From the NCBI RefSeq assembly GCF_000012725.1, contig NC_007406.1:2446001-2510000 (forward strand): a stretch of DNA of 64,000 bases, read 5' to 3'. The position numbers and the translations under genes are program-made. The notes below the pieces were generated by a model. That model was not told the origin of the DNA and ran no database searches. It was given only the letters and a program-made list of their open reading frames with translations. Origin of the DNA: Nitrobacter winogradskyi Nb-255 (GTDB lineage Bacteria; Pseudomonadota; Alphaproteobacteria; Rhizobiales; Xanthobacteraceae). Positions 10,001-18,129 of the stretch are shown here, piece by piece; positions within the stretch are counted from its first letter, which is position 1, and every line of letters begins with the position of its first letter.

Positions 10001-10588
10001 CACTTCGTTGGTCGCAAGCAGCGGGACATGAGCGGTGGCCGCGATCCGCTGCAATCGCAACAGGCGGCGGCGATCGTCGCCGCGATAGAGCAGACTTGCC
10101 GCGAGCCAGACGCCGTCCGCGCTAGCCTGCCTCAACCGGTCCAGCACCTCCATGGCTCTCGCCGTTTCAAGACGATGCGGCAAGGCCAGCACAAGCAGCT
10201 GCCCTTCGGAAAAATCCAGAAGATCATCCAGCTTCAGATGGCACTCGCCCTTCGTCGCGGCCCGCTTGCCGCGGGTCAGCAACTGGCAGAGCCGGCCATA
10301 GGCATTCCGGTCCCGAGGATAGATGAGAATGTCAGGCGTACCGTCGATGAAGACGAGGCGCGATCCGATCAGCAGCCGCGGCTTATAACGAACTTCGGGA
10401 TTTTTTAGCTCCGTATAGGCGCGCACCACGCCCGCCAGCGTGTTGCGGTCGGCAATGCCGATGACAGGCAGCCGAAGCTCGCTGGCCTGATGTACATACT
10501 CCTGCGGATGCGACGCGCCATGAAGGAACGAGAAGTTGGTGGCGATGCCGATTTCGGCATAGCACGGAGTGTCGCGCGTCGGCCTCAT
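7061..10588 (-). CDS. dnaE2: Error-prone DNA polymerase III alpha subunit DnaE2
   Basis: The 1175-residue DnaE2 performs mutagenic translesion synthesis with ImuA and ImuB in the SOS response. The N-terminal PHP domain begins at EIGIATNFSFLHGASHPQEY. The polymerase core includes QGRGSAANSAVCYVLG and DIDVDFEHSRREE, whose aspartates are the catalytic pair. The C-terminal OB-fold has MTLEDETGIANIVVWP and ends after roughly 40 extra residues. The ATG at 10588 overlaps the imuB stop as ATGA, so translation is coupled; this start is preferred to 10612. About 35-60 residues near the middle-to-C-terminal part are encoded by a palindromic repeat (7949-8050) absent from most homologues. The frame is intact, so the gene is probably functional. 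Confidence 0.96.
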   Translation of the reverse strand: MRPTRDTPCYAEIGIATNFSFLHGASHPQEYVHQASELRLPVIGIADRNTLAGVVRAYTELKNPEVRYKPRLLIGSRLVFIDGTPDILIYPRDRNAYGRLCQLLTRGKRAATKGECHLKLDDLLDFSEGQLLVLALPHRLETARAMEVLDRLRQASADGVWLAASLLYRGDDRRRLLRLQRIAATAHVPLLATNEVLYHHPARRPLQDVLTCVREKTAVDAIGRRLELNAERHLKSACEMEKLFRDLPEAIAETMRFASRIEFTLDQLQYQYPDEPVPLGKSAQRHLEDLTWAGAHKYFPVRIPPRTRKVLHKELRLIRRLKYAHYFLTVHDIVRWARDQDILCQGRGSAANSAVCYVLGVTSVDPTKVDLLFERFISRERLEPPDIDVDFEHSRREEVMQYVYRRYGRHRAAIIATVIHYRPRSAIRDVGKALGLTEDVTAALADTVWGSWGDEVSDAQIRQAGFDPRNPMVRRAVALATELIGFPRHLSQHVGGYVLTQDRLDTYVPIGNAAMENRTFIEWDKDDVDALRMMKVDVLALGMLTCIRKCFDLMAEHKGERRELADIRSRDDDEVYQMLQRGESLGVFQVESRAQMNMLPRLRPRTFYDLVIEVAIVRPGPIQGDMVHPYLKRRAMDPEKIDYPYPKNGDRNELRNVLHKTLGVPLFQEQAMRIAIEAAKFTSEEANGLRRAMATFRHVGTIGKFEAKMVGNMIARGYDPVFARNCFEQIKGFGSYGFPESHAASFAQLVYVSAWLKCFHPDAFCCGLLNSQPMGFYAPAQIVGDARKNGVEVRPVDVSFSHSQNTLEERTGRYCAVRLGFRQIDGFKWVDKDEERGRQQAADKELFPPPLWGRVREGGELQDQCLRCSPLHLSSTGGERAGSAWIGTSNPSSREQLFSSSLTSDDWGERIVAARQHRPFASIEDFARATKLPKRALILLADADAFRSLGLDRRAALWAVRRLPDDVPLPLFESAIARELPDEHAAPLPPMPLSEQVVADYQTVRLSLKGHPMEFLRGTLSNEGVASCAEVCHANDRRRVRCAGVVLVRQRPGSANGVVFMTLEDETGIANIVVWPKIMERYRKEVMGARLIEVEGLIQSSPERVVHLVASRLADRSAELMHLANDALVSRHPLPQPAASAEPFSDDRRDQPAHAAQRVRHPRNVRILPRSRDFH
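7949..8050. repeat. Palindromic repeats inserted in frame inside dnaE2
   Basis: Two GC-rich inverted repeats lie inside the dnaE2 coding sequence. One is CTCTCTCCCCCCCTGTGGAG with its partner GGAGAGGTGGAGAGGAGAG (7949-7986). The other is CCCTCCCTGACCCTCCCCCA with AAGGGGGGAGGG (8017-8050). They encode the PPPLWGRVREGG and SSTGGERAG stretches between VDKDEER and DWGERIVAAR of DnaE2. This sequence type is a common rhizobial intergenic palindrome; here it is translated. Confidence 0.8.
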
Positions 10589-12252
10589 GCGAACATCCCG
10601 TGCAAAAACCACCGGAACGTTTGAACTTCACGCCCGTAAATTCCTTCGCGATAAAGCCAATAACGTACGCCTCCCTTATCCTCGGCACGAAAATAATCAC
10701 GCGTCAGCGCATGGCCATCGGCGCGCGGGACCGCAACCTCGCCTCGCGGCGGACGCAGGCGCATGAATTCATCGTCGGGTTCGGGCGACAAGGCCCGCTC
10801 GCAGCGATTCCACCATTCCATGGCAATGCGTTCGGGGCCTTCGACGTGGGCAATGAGACACTGACGATGGCGCCATTTGAACTGCGCCGGCGGGCCATCG
10901 GGAAACATCGCCGTCACCTCTATCGGCTCCGGCCGCGCAAACATCCGCAACGGCCGTAACGGCGGCTCGCTTCCGATACGTGCGGGCCACTCGGCGCGCA
11001 TGGCCATCACGAAATGCTGTTGCGCCGGCAATGAGAGCGCTCCGCGTTCGGGAATATGAGTATCCTGCGGCAGGTGAACGACGACGCGATGGCTGCCGAT
11101 GCGCGCGGCAATGCGGTCGATCAGCGCCGCCACTTCGTCATTGTCCTGAACGCGCGCATCGAGGTCGCGCTGCTCGTGCACGACGGATTCGGTTCGCACG
11201 GCGGACAGCCGCACCAGATCGAAGCCGAAACCGGGATCGAGCGGGTCGGCCAGCGCATCGAGCCGCTCACGGAACAGGCGATCGACGATCTCGCCGCGCG
11301 TGACGGGACGGCCGGTTTCCACCGTGATGACGCGCACCGCGCCGTCGGTGCGGAAAAAACCCGCTTCCAGATGCCGTGCGCCCTTGCCCTGTTTTTCCAT
11401 CGCGGCGATCAGCGTGCGCGCAAGACCCGCCAGCGTCATCGCGATGGCGCTGTCGGTGGCGATCGGCTCGGCGAACCGCTTCTCGACGATATAATCCGGC
11501 GGCGGCCTGCGTGGGTTGATGGGCGCGTCGCGCTGCCCCAGCGTCTGTTCCAGGAGCGCCGTGAAAGCTGCCCCAAAACGCGCGGCGATCTCATGGCGTC
11601 CGCGTACGGCGACATCGCCGATGGTTTTCAGGCCGGCGCGGCGCAGCCCGCGCGTGATCTCATCATCCGTCCCCAGCGTGAACACCGGCAGCGGCGCGAC
11701 GGCCTCCAGTTCCTCGCCGGGCGCAACGATCCGGCCATGAACATGACGCGTCAGCGCCCGTGCACAGGCCGGCGTGCCGGCGATGGCCGCGCTGACGGCA
11801 AAGCCCTGTCGCGTCAGCGCGCTGCACAACGCATTCATCAGCGCCGCCTCCCCGCCGAACAGATGCGCGCAGCCGGTGATGTCCAGCAGCAAGCCGTGCG
11901 GCGGATCGAGCGCCACCAGCGGCGTGAAGCGGTCGCACCAGTCGGCGATGCCGTTCAATGTCCGCGCGTCCGCCGTCTCGTCAGCATCGAACACGTCGAT
12001 GTCGGGACAGATCGCGCGGGCATTGGCCAGCGGCAGGCCAATCGTCAGGCCGAGGCGCGCGGCCGCGTCATTCAGCGCGGAAATGACCATCGCGTTGTTT
12101 TGTTTGGCGACGATGACGCAAGGCCGGTCGTTATCCCGCTCGCCGGAGCGGAACGACTTTCGCCGGATACGGTCGGCCGGCAGGCGCGGCAACCACAGGC
12201 TGAGGATGCGCCTGCGGGCCGGAGCACGAGGCGTTACGGAAAAGGCACTCAT
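10585..12252 (-). CDS. imuB: ImuB, catalytically inactive Y-family polymerase homologue
   Basis: This 555-residue Y-family-like protein bridges DnaE2 and the beta clamp during SOS mutagenesis. The N-terminus reads ILSLWLPRLPADRIRR, where active Y-family polymerases have an acidic HxDxD-type site; loss of those acids is the hallmark of ImuB. FTPLVALDPPHGLLLDITGC is the palm-domain segment that still resembles DinB. The start chosen is ATG 12252 (MSAFSVTPR), behind GGAATGGAAATG. It overlaps the imuA coding region by 122 bases. Its stop overlaps the dnaE2 start. Confidence 0.93.
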   Translation of the reverse strand: MSAFSVTPRAPARRRILSLWLPRLPADRIRRKSFRSGERDNDRPCVIVAKQNNAMVISALNDAAARLGLTIGLPLANARAICPDIDVFDADETADARTLNGIADWCDRFTPLVALDPPHGLLLDITGCAHLFGGEAALMNALCSALTRQGFAVSAAIAGTPACARALTRHVHGRIVAPGEELEAVAPLPVFTLGTDDEITRGLRRAGLKTIGDVAVRGRHEIAARFGAAFTALLEQTLGQRDAPINPRRPPPDYIVEKRFAEPIATDSAIAMTLAGLARTLIAAMEKQGKGARHLEAGFFRTDGAVRVITVETGRPVTRGEIVDRLFRERLDALADPLDPGFGFDLVRLSAVRTESVVHEQRDLDARVQDNDEVAALIDRIAARIGSHRVVVHLPQDTHIPERGALSLPAQQHFVMAMRAEWPARIGSEPPLRPLRMFARPEPIEVTAMFPDGPPAQFKWRHRQCLIAHVEGPERIAMEWWNRCERALSPEPDDEFMRLRPPRGEVAVPRADGHALTRDYFRAEDKGGVRYWLYREGIYGREVQTFRWFLHGMFA

Positions 12253-12949
12253 CACATTTCCATTCCATGATCCACTGACCGGTCTGGCCATGACGATTAC
12301 GCACAAGCCGGGCTTCGAAGACGGGCGCGCCCCATGCCTGCCAGGCCGCGCACGGCCAGCTCGCCGCCGGGCGCACGATCCATCGTGTCTCCGCCGTCGA
12401 AGGCAGCGGCGTCGCCGCCACCCGCAGCAGCAACCCGGTGACGCCGGAATGACGCGCGGCCAGCGTCAGCCTGCGGCTGGCGACGAGATCGAACAGACGC
12501 GTCTCGCCCCATATCTCCATCACCACGGCGCCGAGCGCATCGCAGGCCAGCGCGTCGGACGCCGTCCGCAGCGCGCTCTCCGCATCGGCTACGTGGACCA
12601 TCACCAGAAGACGCGGATCAAGACCGAGTTCGCGCCATCCGCACATCGACAACGCGCCGGATTCGCGTGCGGCAAAATCCTGCCGAACCCAAAGCAGCGG
12701 CCGTCTCGCACATATCCTCCGCGCAAGACCCGCGATGAATCCGGTCGCCGCCGCGCTGTGACGTCCTTCCGCAAACACCTCGTGCACGGCGCCGCGCGAG
12801 AGCCCGCCCTGCAACACCGCATCCATCTCCGCGTGGTCGAGCGCCGCCCTGCCTAACATTGCGCCGCCATGACAGGTCTCAATCCGCGCGATGCGGTCAC
12901 GCAGGCGCGCAAGCTTTCCCGCACTGCTTCCGGTTCCAGGCATGATCAA
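12131..12949 (-). CDS. imuA: ImuA, RecA-like SOS mutagenesis protein
   Basis: The 272-residue ImuA is the first gene of the imuA-imuB-dnaE2 cassette and is a RecA/SulA-like protein needed for DnaE2-dependent mutagenesis. The chain shows the family pattern LDHAEMDAVLQGGLSRGAVHEVF near residues 37-59 and RRPLLWVRQDFAARESGALS in the middle. The classical Walker A is degenerate, as in other ImuA proteins. The C-terminal 40 residues, rich in Pro and Ala, are encoded in DNA that also encodes the ImuB N-terminus. The start is 12949 or 12943. The LexA box lies about 40 bases upstream. Confidence 0.9.
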   Translation of the reverse strand: MIMPGTGSSAGKLARLRDRIARIETCHGGAMLGRAALDHAEMDAVLQGGLSRGAVHEVFAEGRHSAAATGFIAGLARRICARRPLLWVRQDFAARESGALSMCGWRELGLDPRLLVMVHVADAESALRTASDALACDALGAVVMEIWGETRLFDLVASRRLTLAARHSGVTGLLLRVAATPLPSTAETRWIVRPAASWPCAAWQAWGAPVFEARLVRNRHGQTGQWIMEWKCDECLFRNASCSGPQAHPQPVVAAPAGRPYPAKVVPLRRAG

Positions 12950-12989
12950 AAATCCGTCCGTGACATCAGAACCCGTGACAAGCCTTAAT

Positions 12990-13004
12990 GTTCACTATAT
13001 GTTC
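12990..13004. promoter_or_regulatory. LexA (SOS) box, GTTC-N7-GTTC
   Basis: The sequence GTTCACTATATGTTC matches exactly the alphaproteobacterial LexA operator, a direct repeat of GTTC with 7 bases between. It lies between the divergent imuA (starts 12949, leftward) and the radical SAM gene (starts 13113, rightward), so it can control both. The A/T-rich centre suggests overlap with a promoter. Binding is inferred from the match. Confidence 0.85.
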
Positions 13005-13112
13005 TAGTAAATGCCCGCCGTGGCCAAGAGTCAACCGGGACCTTTCCGGCGACGCTTTCGCCCGGGGGATCGCCAACCTTGTTTTGGTTGTGGCGCCAAA
13101 GGATTGGAAAGC

Positions 13113-14357
13113 ATGAACCTGCAACGCAAGCTGGAAATCCTGGCTGACGCCGCCAAGTACGACGCTTCCTGCGCCTCCAGCGGCACGGAACTGCGGGACA
13201 GCCGCGACGGCAAGGGTCTCGGCTCGACCGCTCCCGGCATGGGCATCTGCCATTCCTATGCGCCGGACGGACGCTGCATTTCACTGCTGAAGGTGCTACT
13301 GACCAATGCCTGCAACTACGACTGCCTCTACTGCGTCAACCGGGCATCGTCGAATGTGCCGCGCGCCCGCTTCACAATCGACGAAGTGGTCAGGCTGACC
13401 ATCGACTTCTATCGCCGAAACTACATCGAGGGGCTGTTTCTCTCTTCGGGCATCATCCGGAGCGCGGACTATACCATGGAGCAGGTGGTCGCTGTCGCGC
13501 GCAAACTACGCGAGGAACATCGCTTTCGCGGCTACATCCATCTCAAGACCATTCCCGACGCGAATGATGCCTTGATCACGGAGGCCGGCAAATATGCCGA
13601 TCGCCTCTCCATCAACATCGAGATGCCGGAGGAGGACAGCCTCGCGAAGCTTGCGCCCGAGAAGGATGCGCGCGCCATCCGCCGCACCATGGGACGATTG
13701 CGGCTGAAGCTGGATGAAGCGAAGGAGGCAAGGAAGGCCGACGCCACAGCGCGCGTGAGAGCGCCACGCTTCGCGCCGGCCGGCCAGACGACGCAGATGA
13801 TCGTCGGTGCCGATGCCGCATCGGATCAAACGATCTTGAGCACAAGCGCCAATCTCTACGGCTCCTACCGCCTCAAGCGCGTCTATTACTCGGCCTTCAG
13901 CCCGATCCCCGACGCAAGCCGCGCCCTGCCCTTGAGCGCTCCGCCTCTCATGCGTGAACATCGGCTGTATCAGGCCGATTGGCTGATGCGTTTCTATGGC
14001 TTTGACATCAGCGAGATCGTCGATGCCACGAACCCGATGCTGCCGCTCGACATCGATCCGAAACTCGCCTGGGCGCTGCGCCACCGCGATCGCTTTCCGC
14101 TCGACATCAACCGCGCCAGCCGGGAAGAACTGCTACGGGTGCCGGGTTTTGGAACCAAAGCCGTGGACCGCATTCTCTCCGCGCGACGTTACACCTCGAT
14201 CCGCGCCGCGGACCTTTCGCGCCTGCACGTCCCCCGAAACAAGGCGCTGCCCTTCATCGTTCTTGCCGACCACCGGCAGTCGCCGAAAGCCCTGGAGAGC
14301 ATGACGCTGGCGGAGCAGTTGAAGCCGAAAGCCGTGCAACTGGGGTTCGGATTTTGA
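13113..14357 (+). CDS. Putative DNA modification/repair radical SAM protein with C-terminal helix-hairpin-helix
   Basis: The 414-residue protein belongs to the family annotated as putative DNA modification/repair radical SAM protein. The cluster motif CNYDCLYC (CxxxCxxC) lies near residues 65-72 and would bind the [4Fe-4S] cluster that cleaves S-adenosylmethionine. The C-terminal part carries a helix-hairpin-helix segment (INRASREELLRVPGFGTKAV), a DNA-binding motif. The start at 13113 (MNLQRKLEILADAAKYDASC) matches family N-termini; the frame is open to 13011, almost touching the LexA box. It overlaps the downstream glycosylase gene by 4 bases (14354-14357), so the two form an operon. The reaction is unknown. 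Confidence 0.9.
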   Translation: MNLQRKLEILADAAKYDASCASSGTELRDSRDGKGLGSTAPGMGICHSYAPDGRCISLLKVLLTNACNYDCLYCVNRASSNVPRARFTIDEVVRLTIDFYRRNYIEGLFLSSGIIRSADYTMEQVVAVARKLREEHRFRGYIHLKTIPDANDALITEAGKYADRLSINIEMPEEDSLAKLAPEKDARAIRRTMGRLRLKLDEAKEARKADATARVRAPRFAPAGQTTQMIVGADAASDQTILSTSANLYGSYRLKRVYYSAFSPIPDASRALPLSAPPLMREHRLYQADWLMRFYGFDISEIVDATNPMLPLDIDPKLAWALRHRDRFPLDINRASREELLRVPGFGTKAVDRILSARRYTSIRAADLSRLHVPRNKALPFIVLADHRQSPKALESMTLAEQLKPKAVQLGFGF

Positions 14358-15097
14358 CCCGCCACATCATCCTCGACGGCGAAACCGATTTCGACGGTTG
14401 GCGCCGCGCCGCCCGCGCGCTCGCGCTCAACAATGCCGCCCCGCACGATGTAGTCTGGCGCGCGCCCGGCAACGAACCTGACCTGTTTACACCCGCCGCC
14501 GCGGCTCTGCCCGACGGACCGTTTGTCAGCACCTTCAATATCCCGGCGCGGTTCATCGAACTCGCGCAGGCGGCGATCCTGCATCGCGATCCCGAGCGGT
14601 TTGCCCTGCTCTATCGCCTGCTGTGGCGACTGCGCATGAACCACGATCTGCTCGATATCGCCACCGACCAGGATGTCGTCAGAATAAGGGACATGGTCAG
14701 GGCGGTCCGCCGCGACGAACACAAGATGCACGCCTTCGTGCGGTTTCGCGAGATCGGCCGTGAACGCGACACCCATTTCATCGCCTGGTTCGAGCCCGAG
14801 CATCACATCGTCGAACTTGCCGCTCCCTTTTTCATGCGGCGTTTCGCGGACATGAACTGGTCGATTCTGACGCCCGACACCTGTGCGCACTGGAACGATA
14901 ACCGGCTGTCGTTCACGCCGGGCGTCTGCCGCGACGAGGCGCCGGCCGGAGACCGGCTCGAAGAAGTCTGGCGCAGCTATTACGCCAGCATTTTCAATAC
15001 GGCCCGCCTCAAGGTGAAGGCGATGCAAACTGAAATGCCGAAGAAATACTGGCGGAACCTGCCCGAGGCTTCGCTGATTAGAGTCTTTTTGGGTTGA
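14354..15097 (+). pseudogene. 5' part of a radical-SAM-linked UdgX-type uracil-DNA glycosylase gene, cut by IS630
   Basis: This fragment encodes the N-terminal linker domain of the family that couples a conserved domain of unknown function to a uracil-DNA glycosylase. It starts MTRHIILDGETDFDGWRRAA and shows a GERDTHFIAWFEPEHHIVEL-like core around residues 135-155. The natural reading reaches NLPEASLI at 15079. From 15081 the frame is IS sequence and adds RVFLG before a stop. Removing the IS and one TA copy joins it in frame to 16128-16843, giving a 480-residue protein. The fragment is stable-looking but lacks the catalytic domain. Confidence 0.88.
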
Positions 15098-16125
15098 TCT
15101 GACTCGTTTGAGGATTCACGGAGGGGTTTTTCTGGGCCAGGGTTTGGCTGTCTTGATTCGGAGGCAGCGATGACACGGGCCTATTCGTCTGATTTGCGCG
15201 AGCGGGTGATTGGTGCGGTTGCGGGCGGGCTTTCGGCAACCTCGGCGGCCAAGGTTTTTTCGGTGAGTGCCAGCAGCGCGATCAAATGGGTCCGTCAGTG
15301 GCGGCTTGACGGACGAACGGCGCCGAGCGGCCTTCGCGGTCATCGTCGCGCGGTTCTTGAGCCGCATGCCGCGTGGCTGCTCGACCTGATTGGGGCACAG
15401 TCGGATATCACGCTTGAAGAAGTCCGGGTCCTGCTGCGCGAGCGCGGCATTACGGTCAGCGTGGCAACGGTGTGGAGCTTCTACGACCGGCGCGGCATCA
15501 GCTTCAAAAAAAAGCGTTTACGCGACCGAGCAGGATCGGCCCGACGTGGCGATGGCCCGCGAGGTCTGGAAAGCGCAACAAGGGCTGCTTGATCCAGCCC
15601 GCCTCGTCTTCATCGATGAGACCGGCACCTCGACCAACATGGCGCGATTGCGTGGCCGCTGCCGCCGTGGCCAACGCCTGGTCGGCAAGATTCCACACGG
15701 TCACTGGAAGATCACCACCTTCGTCGCGGCACTGCGCCACGACGCTATCACCGCTCCCTTTGTCATCAACGAGCCGATGAATGGCGAGATCTTTCGCGTC
15801 TACCTGCAACGATGCCTGGTCCCGACCCTGAAGCCAGGCGACATCGTGGTGATGGACAATCTGCCCGCCCACAAGAACGACGATGTTCGACAAATCATCG
15901 AGGCCGCTGGCGCGCAGTTGCGCTATCTGCCGCCGTACTCGCCCGACCTCAACCCGATCGAGATGGCGTTCGCAAAGCTCAAGGCCCATCTGCGAAAGGC
16001 CGCCGAGCGATCGATCCCCGCACTCTGGAACAGGATCGGTTCTATCCTCGATCTCTTCTCTCCAGACCAATGCATCAACTTCTTCAATCACGCCGGTTAT
16101 GCGTAATCTCAATCCAAAATGGCTC
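15081..16125 (+). mobile_element. IS630-family insertion sequence, 1045 bp
   Basis: The element lies between two TA dinucleotides (15079-15080 and 16126-16127), the target duplication expected of IS630/Tc1 relatives. The ends form an imperfect inverted repeat: including the TA, TAGAGTCTTTTTGGGTTGAT on the left against TAGAGCCATTTTGGATTGAG on the right, with 17 of 22 positions matching across the full repeat. It carries one transposase in two frames. The insertion splits the UdgX-type gene and appears recent, because precise removal restores the frame without scars. Confidence 0.92.
15170..16106 (+). CDS. IS630-family transposase, two frames joined at an A8 run
   Basis: The first frame (15170-15592) starts [20 protein letters not shown] behind a GGAGG site and contains the helix-turn-helix region. 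The second frame, open to 16106, contains the DDE catalytic region: VFIDETGTS (first Asp), [10 protein letters not shown] (second Asp) and [11 protein letters not shown] (Glu). The switch falls at the run of eight A bases at 15506-15513. Reading it as seven A bases gives [14 protein letters not shown], the usual family sequence. Expression would need transcriptional slippage or a +1 frameshift, as reported for other IS630 elements. Alternatively this copy has a frameshift mutation. Confidence 0.88.
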
Positions 16126-16127
16126 TA

Positions 16128-16843
16128 AATCCCTGATCGCGAACGCAAGCCGCGCCTCGAGCGAGATGATCGCGACCGAGGCCACCATGCCCAGGAAACC
16201 GCAGAAGCGGGAGCAGCCAATGGCACGCCAGTCCTCAGCCCATGACAGCCTCCCAAGCCTCCGCGAAGAGGCCGCCGGCTGCCGCGCCTGCCCCCTCTGG
16301 AAGGATGCGACGCAGACCGTGTTCGGCGAAGGACTGGCGCACGCACAGGTCATGCTGGTGGGCGAGCAGCCCGGCGACAAGGAAGACCTCGCGGGGAAAC
16401 CGTTCATCGGCCCGGCGGGGCAGATGCTTGACCGCGCACTCAAGGAAGCCGGAATCGACCGCACGAAAGTTTACGTCACCAATGCCGTGAAGCACTTCAA
16501 GTTCGTGCCGCGCGGCAAGATCAGGCTGCACCAGAAGCCGAACACGCCGGAAATTAGGGCGTGCCGCCCATGGTATGAGCGCGAACTGGCGGCGGTCAAT
16601 CCGGCGCTGGTGGTGGCGATGGGCTCAACCGCTGCGCAAAGCGTGTTCGGAAAGATCACACCGATCAACAAGTCGCGCGGACGGCTGATCGATATGAAGG
16701 ACGGGCGCAAGGCGCTGGTGACGGTGCATCCGTCCTATCTGCTGCGGTTGCCGGACCAGGACGACAGAGCCCGCGAATATAAGCGTTTCGTCGACGATCT
16801 GAAAATTGCCGCGACACACCTGCAACGCGACCGGGCGGCGTGA
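16128..16843 (+). pseudogene. 3' part of the disrupted gene: UdgX-type uracil-DNA glycosylase domain
   Basis: This fragment carries the whole UdgX-like catalytic domain. Motif 1 is GEQPGDKEDLAGKPFIGPAG. The region VTNAVKHFKF is followed by RGKIRLHQKP, whose His matches the histidine that in Mycobacterium UdgX forms a covalent link to the abasic site. The last motif is VHPSYLLRL. CRACPLW and the later ACRPW Cys residues fit the iron-sulfur cluster of family 4-like glycosylases. In-frame ATG codons at 16166 and 16187 could allow separate translation, but no strong ribosome site is seen and the promoter has been separated by the IS. The N-terminal linker domain is lost. Confidence 0.88.
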
Positions 16844-16883
16844 TGGCCGCTGATTCATAGCCACTTTTGTGTTCAAAAGCTGC

Positions 16884-18053
16884 TTATGCCGCCAGCGTGG
16901 TCTCGACCAGCCTGATCCAGTACGACGAGCCATATGCGATGGCGTCGTCGTTGAAGTTGTAGGCGGGATGATGCAGGCCCGCGCTGTCGCCATTGCCGAT
17001 GAAGATGAAAGCGCCGGGCCGGGCTTCCAGCATATAGGCGAAATCCTCCCCACCCATCATCGGCGGCGTCCCGTGAACATTGCCGTCGCCAGCAATCTCT
17101 TTCGCGATCCTGATCGCGGTTTCCGTCTGCTCCGGATGATTCACCGTGACCGGATAGCCGCGCCGGAATTTGACATCGATGTTGGCGCCGGTTGTCAGCG
17201 CCACGCCGGCGGCGACCTCCCGAATCCGCTTCTCCATCTGGTCGCGCACGTCGGCCTTCAGGGCGCGGACGGTTCCGCGCAACTCGACCGTCTGCGGAAT
17301 GACGTTGCGGGTGCTGCCGGCGCGGAACTCGCATATGGAAATCACCGCCGATTCCAGCGGATCGACATTGCGCGACACGATCGATTGCAGGGCCATGACA
17401 AGCTGCGAACCTGCCAGCACCGGGTCGATGCACAGATGCGGACGCGCGGCGTGGCCGCCGTGACCCTCGATCCTGAAATCGACGCTGTCGGTCGCGGCCA
17501 TGATCGGCCCCGGCCGGATCGCGAAGGCTCCGAGCGGAACGCCGGGGAGGTTATGCATGCCATAGACCTGATCGATCCTGAAACGATCCATCAGCCCGTC
17601 CTTGATCATCGCCGCGGCGCCTGCGCCGCCCTCTTCCGCCGGCTGAAAGATCACGATCGCCTCACCGGCGAAATTCCGCGTCTCCGCGAGATAGCGCGCG
17701 GCGCCAAGCAACATCGCGGTGTGGCCGTCATGACCGCAGGCATGCATTCTGCCGGCCGTCGCCGAGGCGTAAGGCAGGTTGGTTTCCTCCTGGATCGGCA
17801 GCGCGTCCATGTCGGCGCGCAGACCGATCACCTTGACCTCCCCGCCCGCCGGGCGTCTGCCCTTGATGACGCCGACGACGCCGGTGCTGCCTAGACCGGT
17901 TACGATCTCGTCACAGCCGAACTCCCGCAAGCGGTCGGCCACGAACGCGGCGGTGCGAGGAACGTCGTAGAGCAACTCCGGGTGGGCGTGGATATCCCTG
18001 CGCCAGCCGGCGATATCGGATTGCAGATCGGCAACGCGGTTGACGACAGGCAT
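16884..18053 (-). CDS. M20 family amidohydrolase (hippurate hydrolase-like)
   Basis: The 389-residue metallopeptidase-fold enzyme would hydrolyse N-acyl amino acids such as hippurate. Metal ligands are visible: ACGHDGH (C106, H108 and D109 region), QPAEEGGAG (E140-E141) and GMHNLPG (H167). The N-terminal RRDIHAHPELLYD is typical of the M20D subfamily. The length is standard. The substrate is not determined by sequence. It lies between the split glycosylase gene, with which it is convergent, and hpnO on the same strand 77 bases upstream. Confidence 0.93.
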   Translation of the reverse strand: MPVVNRVADLQSDIAGWRRDIHAHPELLYDVPRTAAFVADRLREFGCDEIVTGLGSTGVVGVIKGRRPAGGEVKVIGLRADMDALPIQEETNLPYASATAGRMHACGHDGHTAMLLGAARYLAETRNFAGEAIVIFQPAEEGGAGAAAMIKDGLMDRFRIDQVYGMHNLPGVPLGAFAIRPGPIMAATDSVDFRIEGHGGHAARPHLCIDPVLAGSQLVMALQSIVSRNVDPLESAVISICEFRAGSTRNVIPQTVELRGTVRALKADVRDQMEKRIREVAAGVALTTGANIDVKFRRGYPVTVNHPEQTETAIRIAKEIAGDGNVHGTPPMMGGEDFAYMLEARPGAFIFIGNGDSAGLHHPAYNFNDDAIAYGSSYWIRLVETTLAA

Positions 18054-18129
18054 CTTTGAGTTTCCGGGCCGGGTTGCAAGAATCTCCCCGGCGCATTTGA
18101 TTGCACTCGTTCAGCAGACGGTAAGGGCG

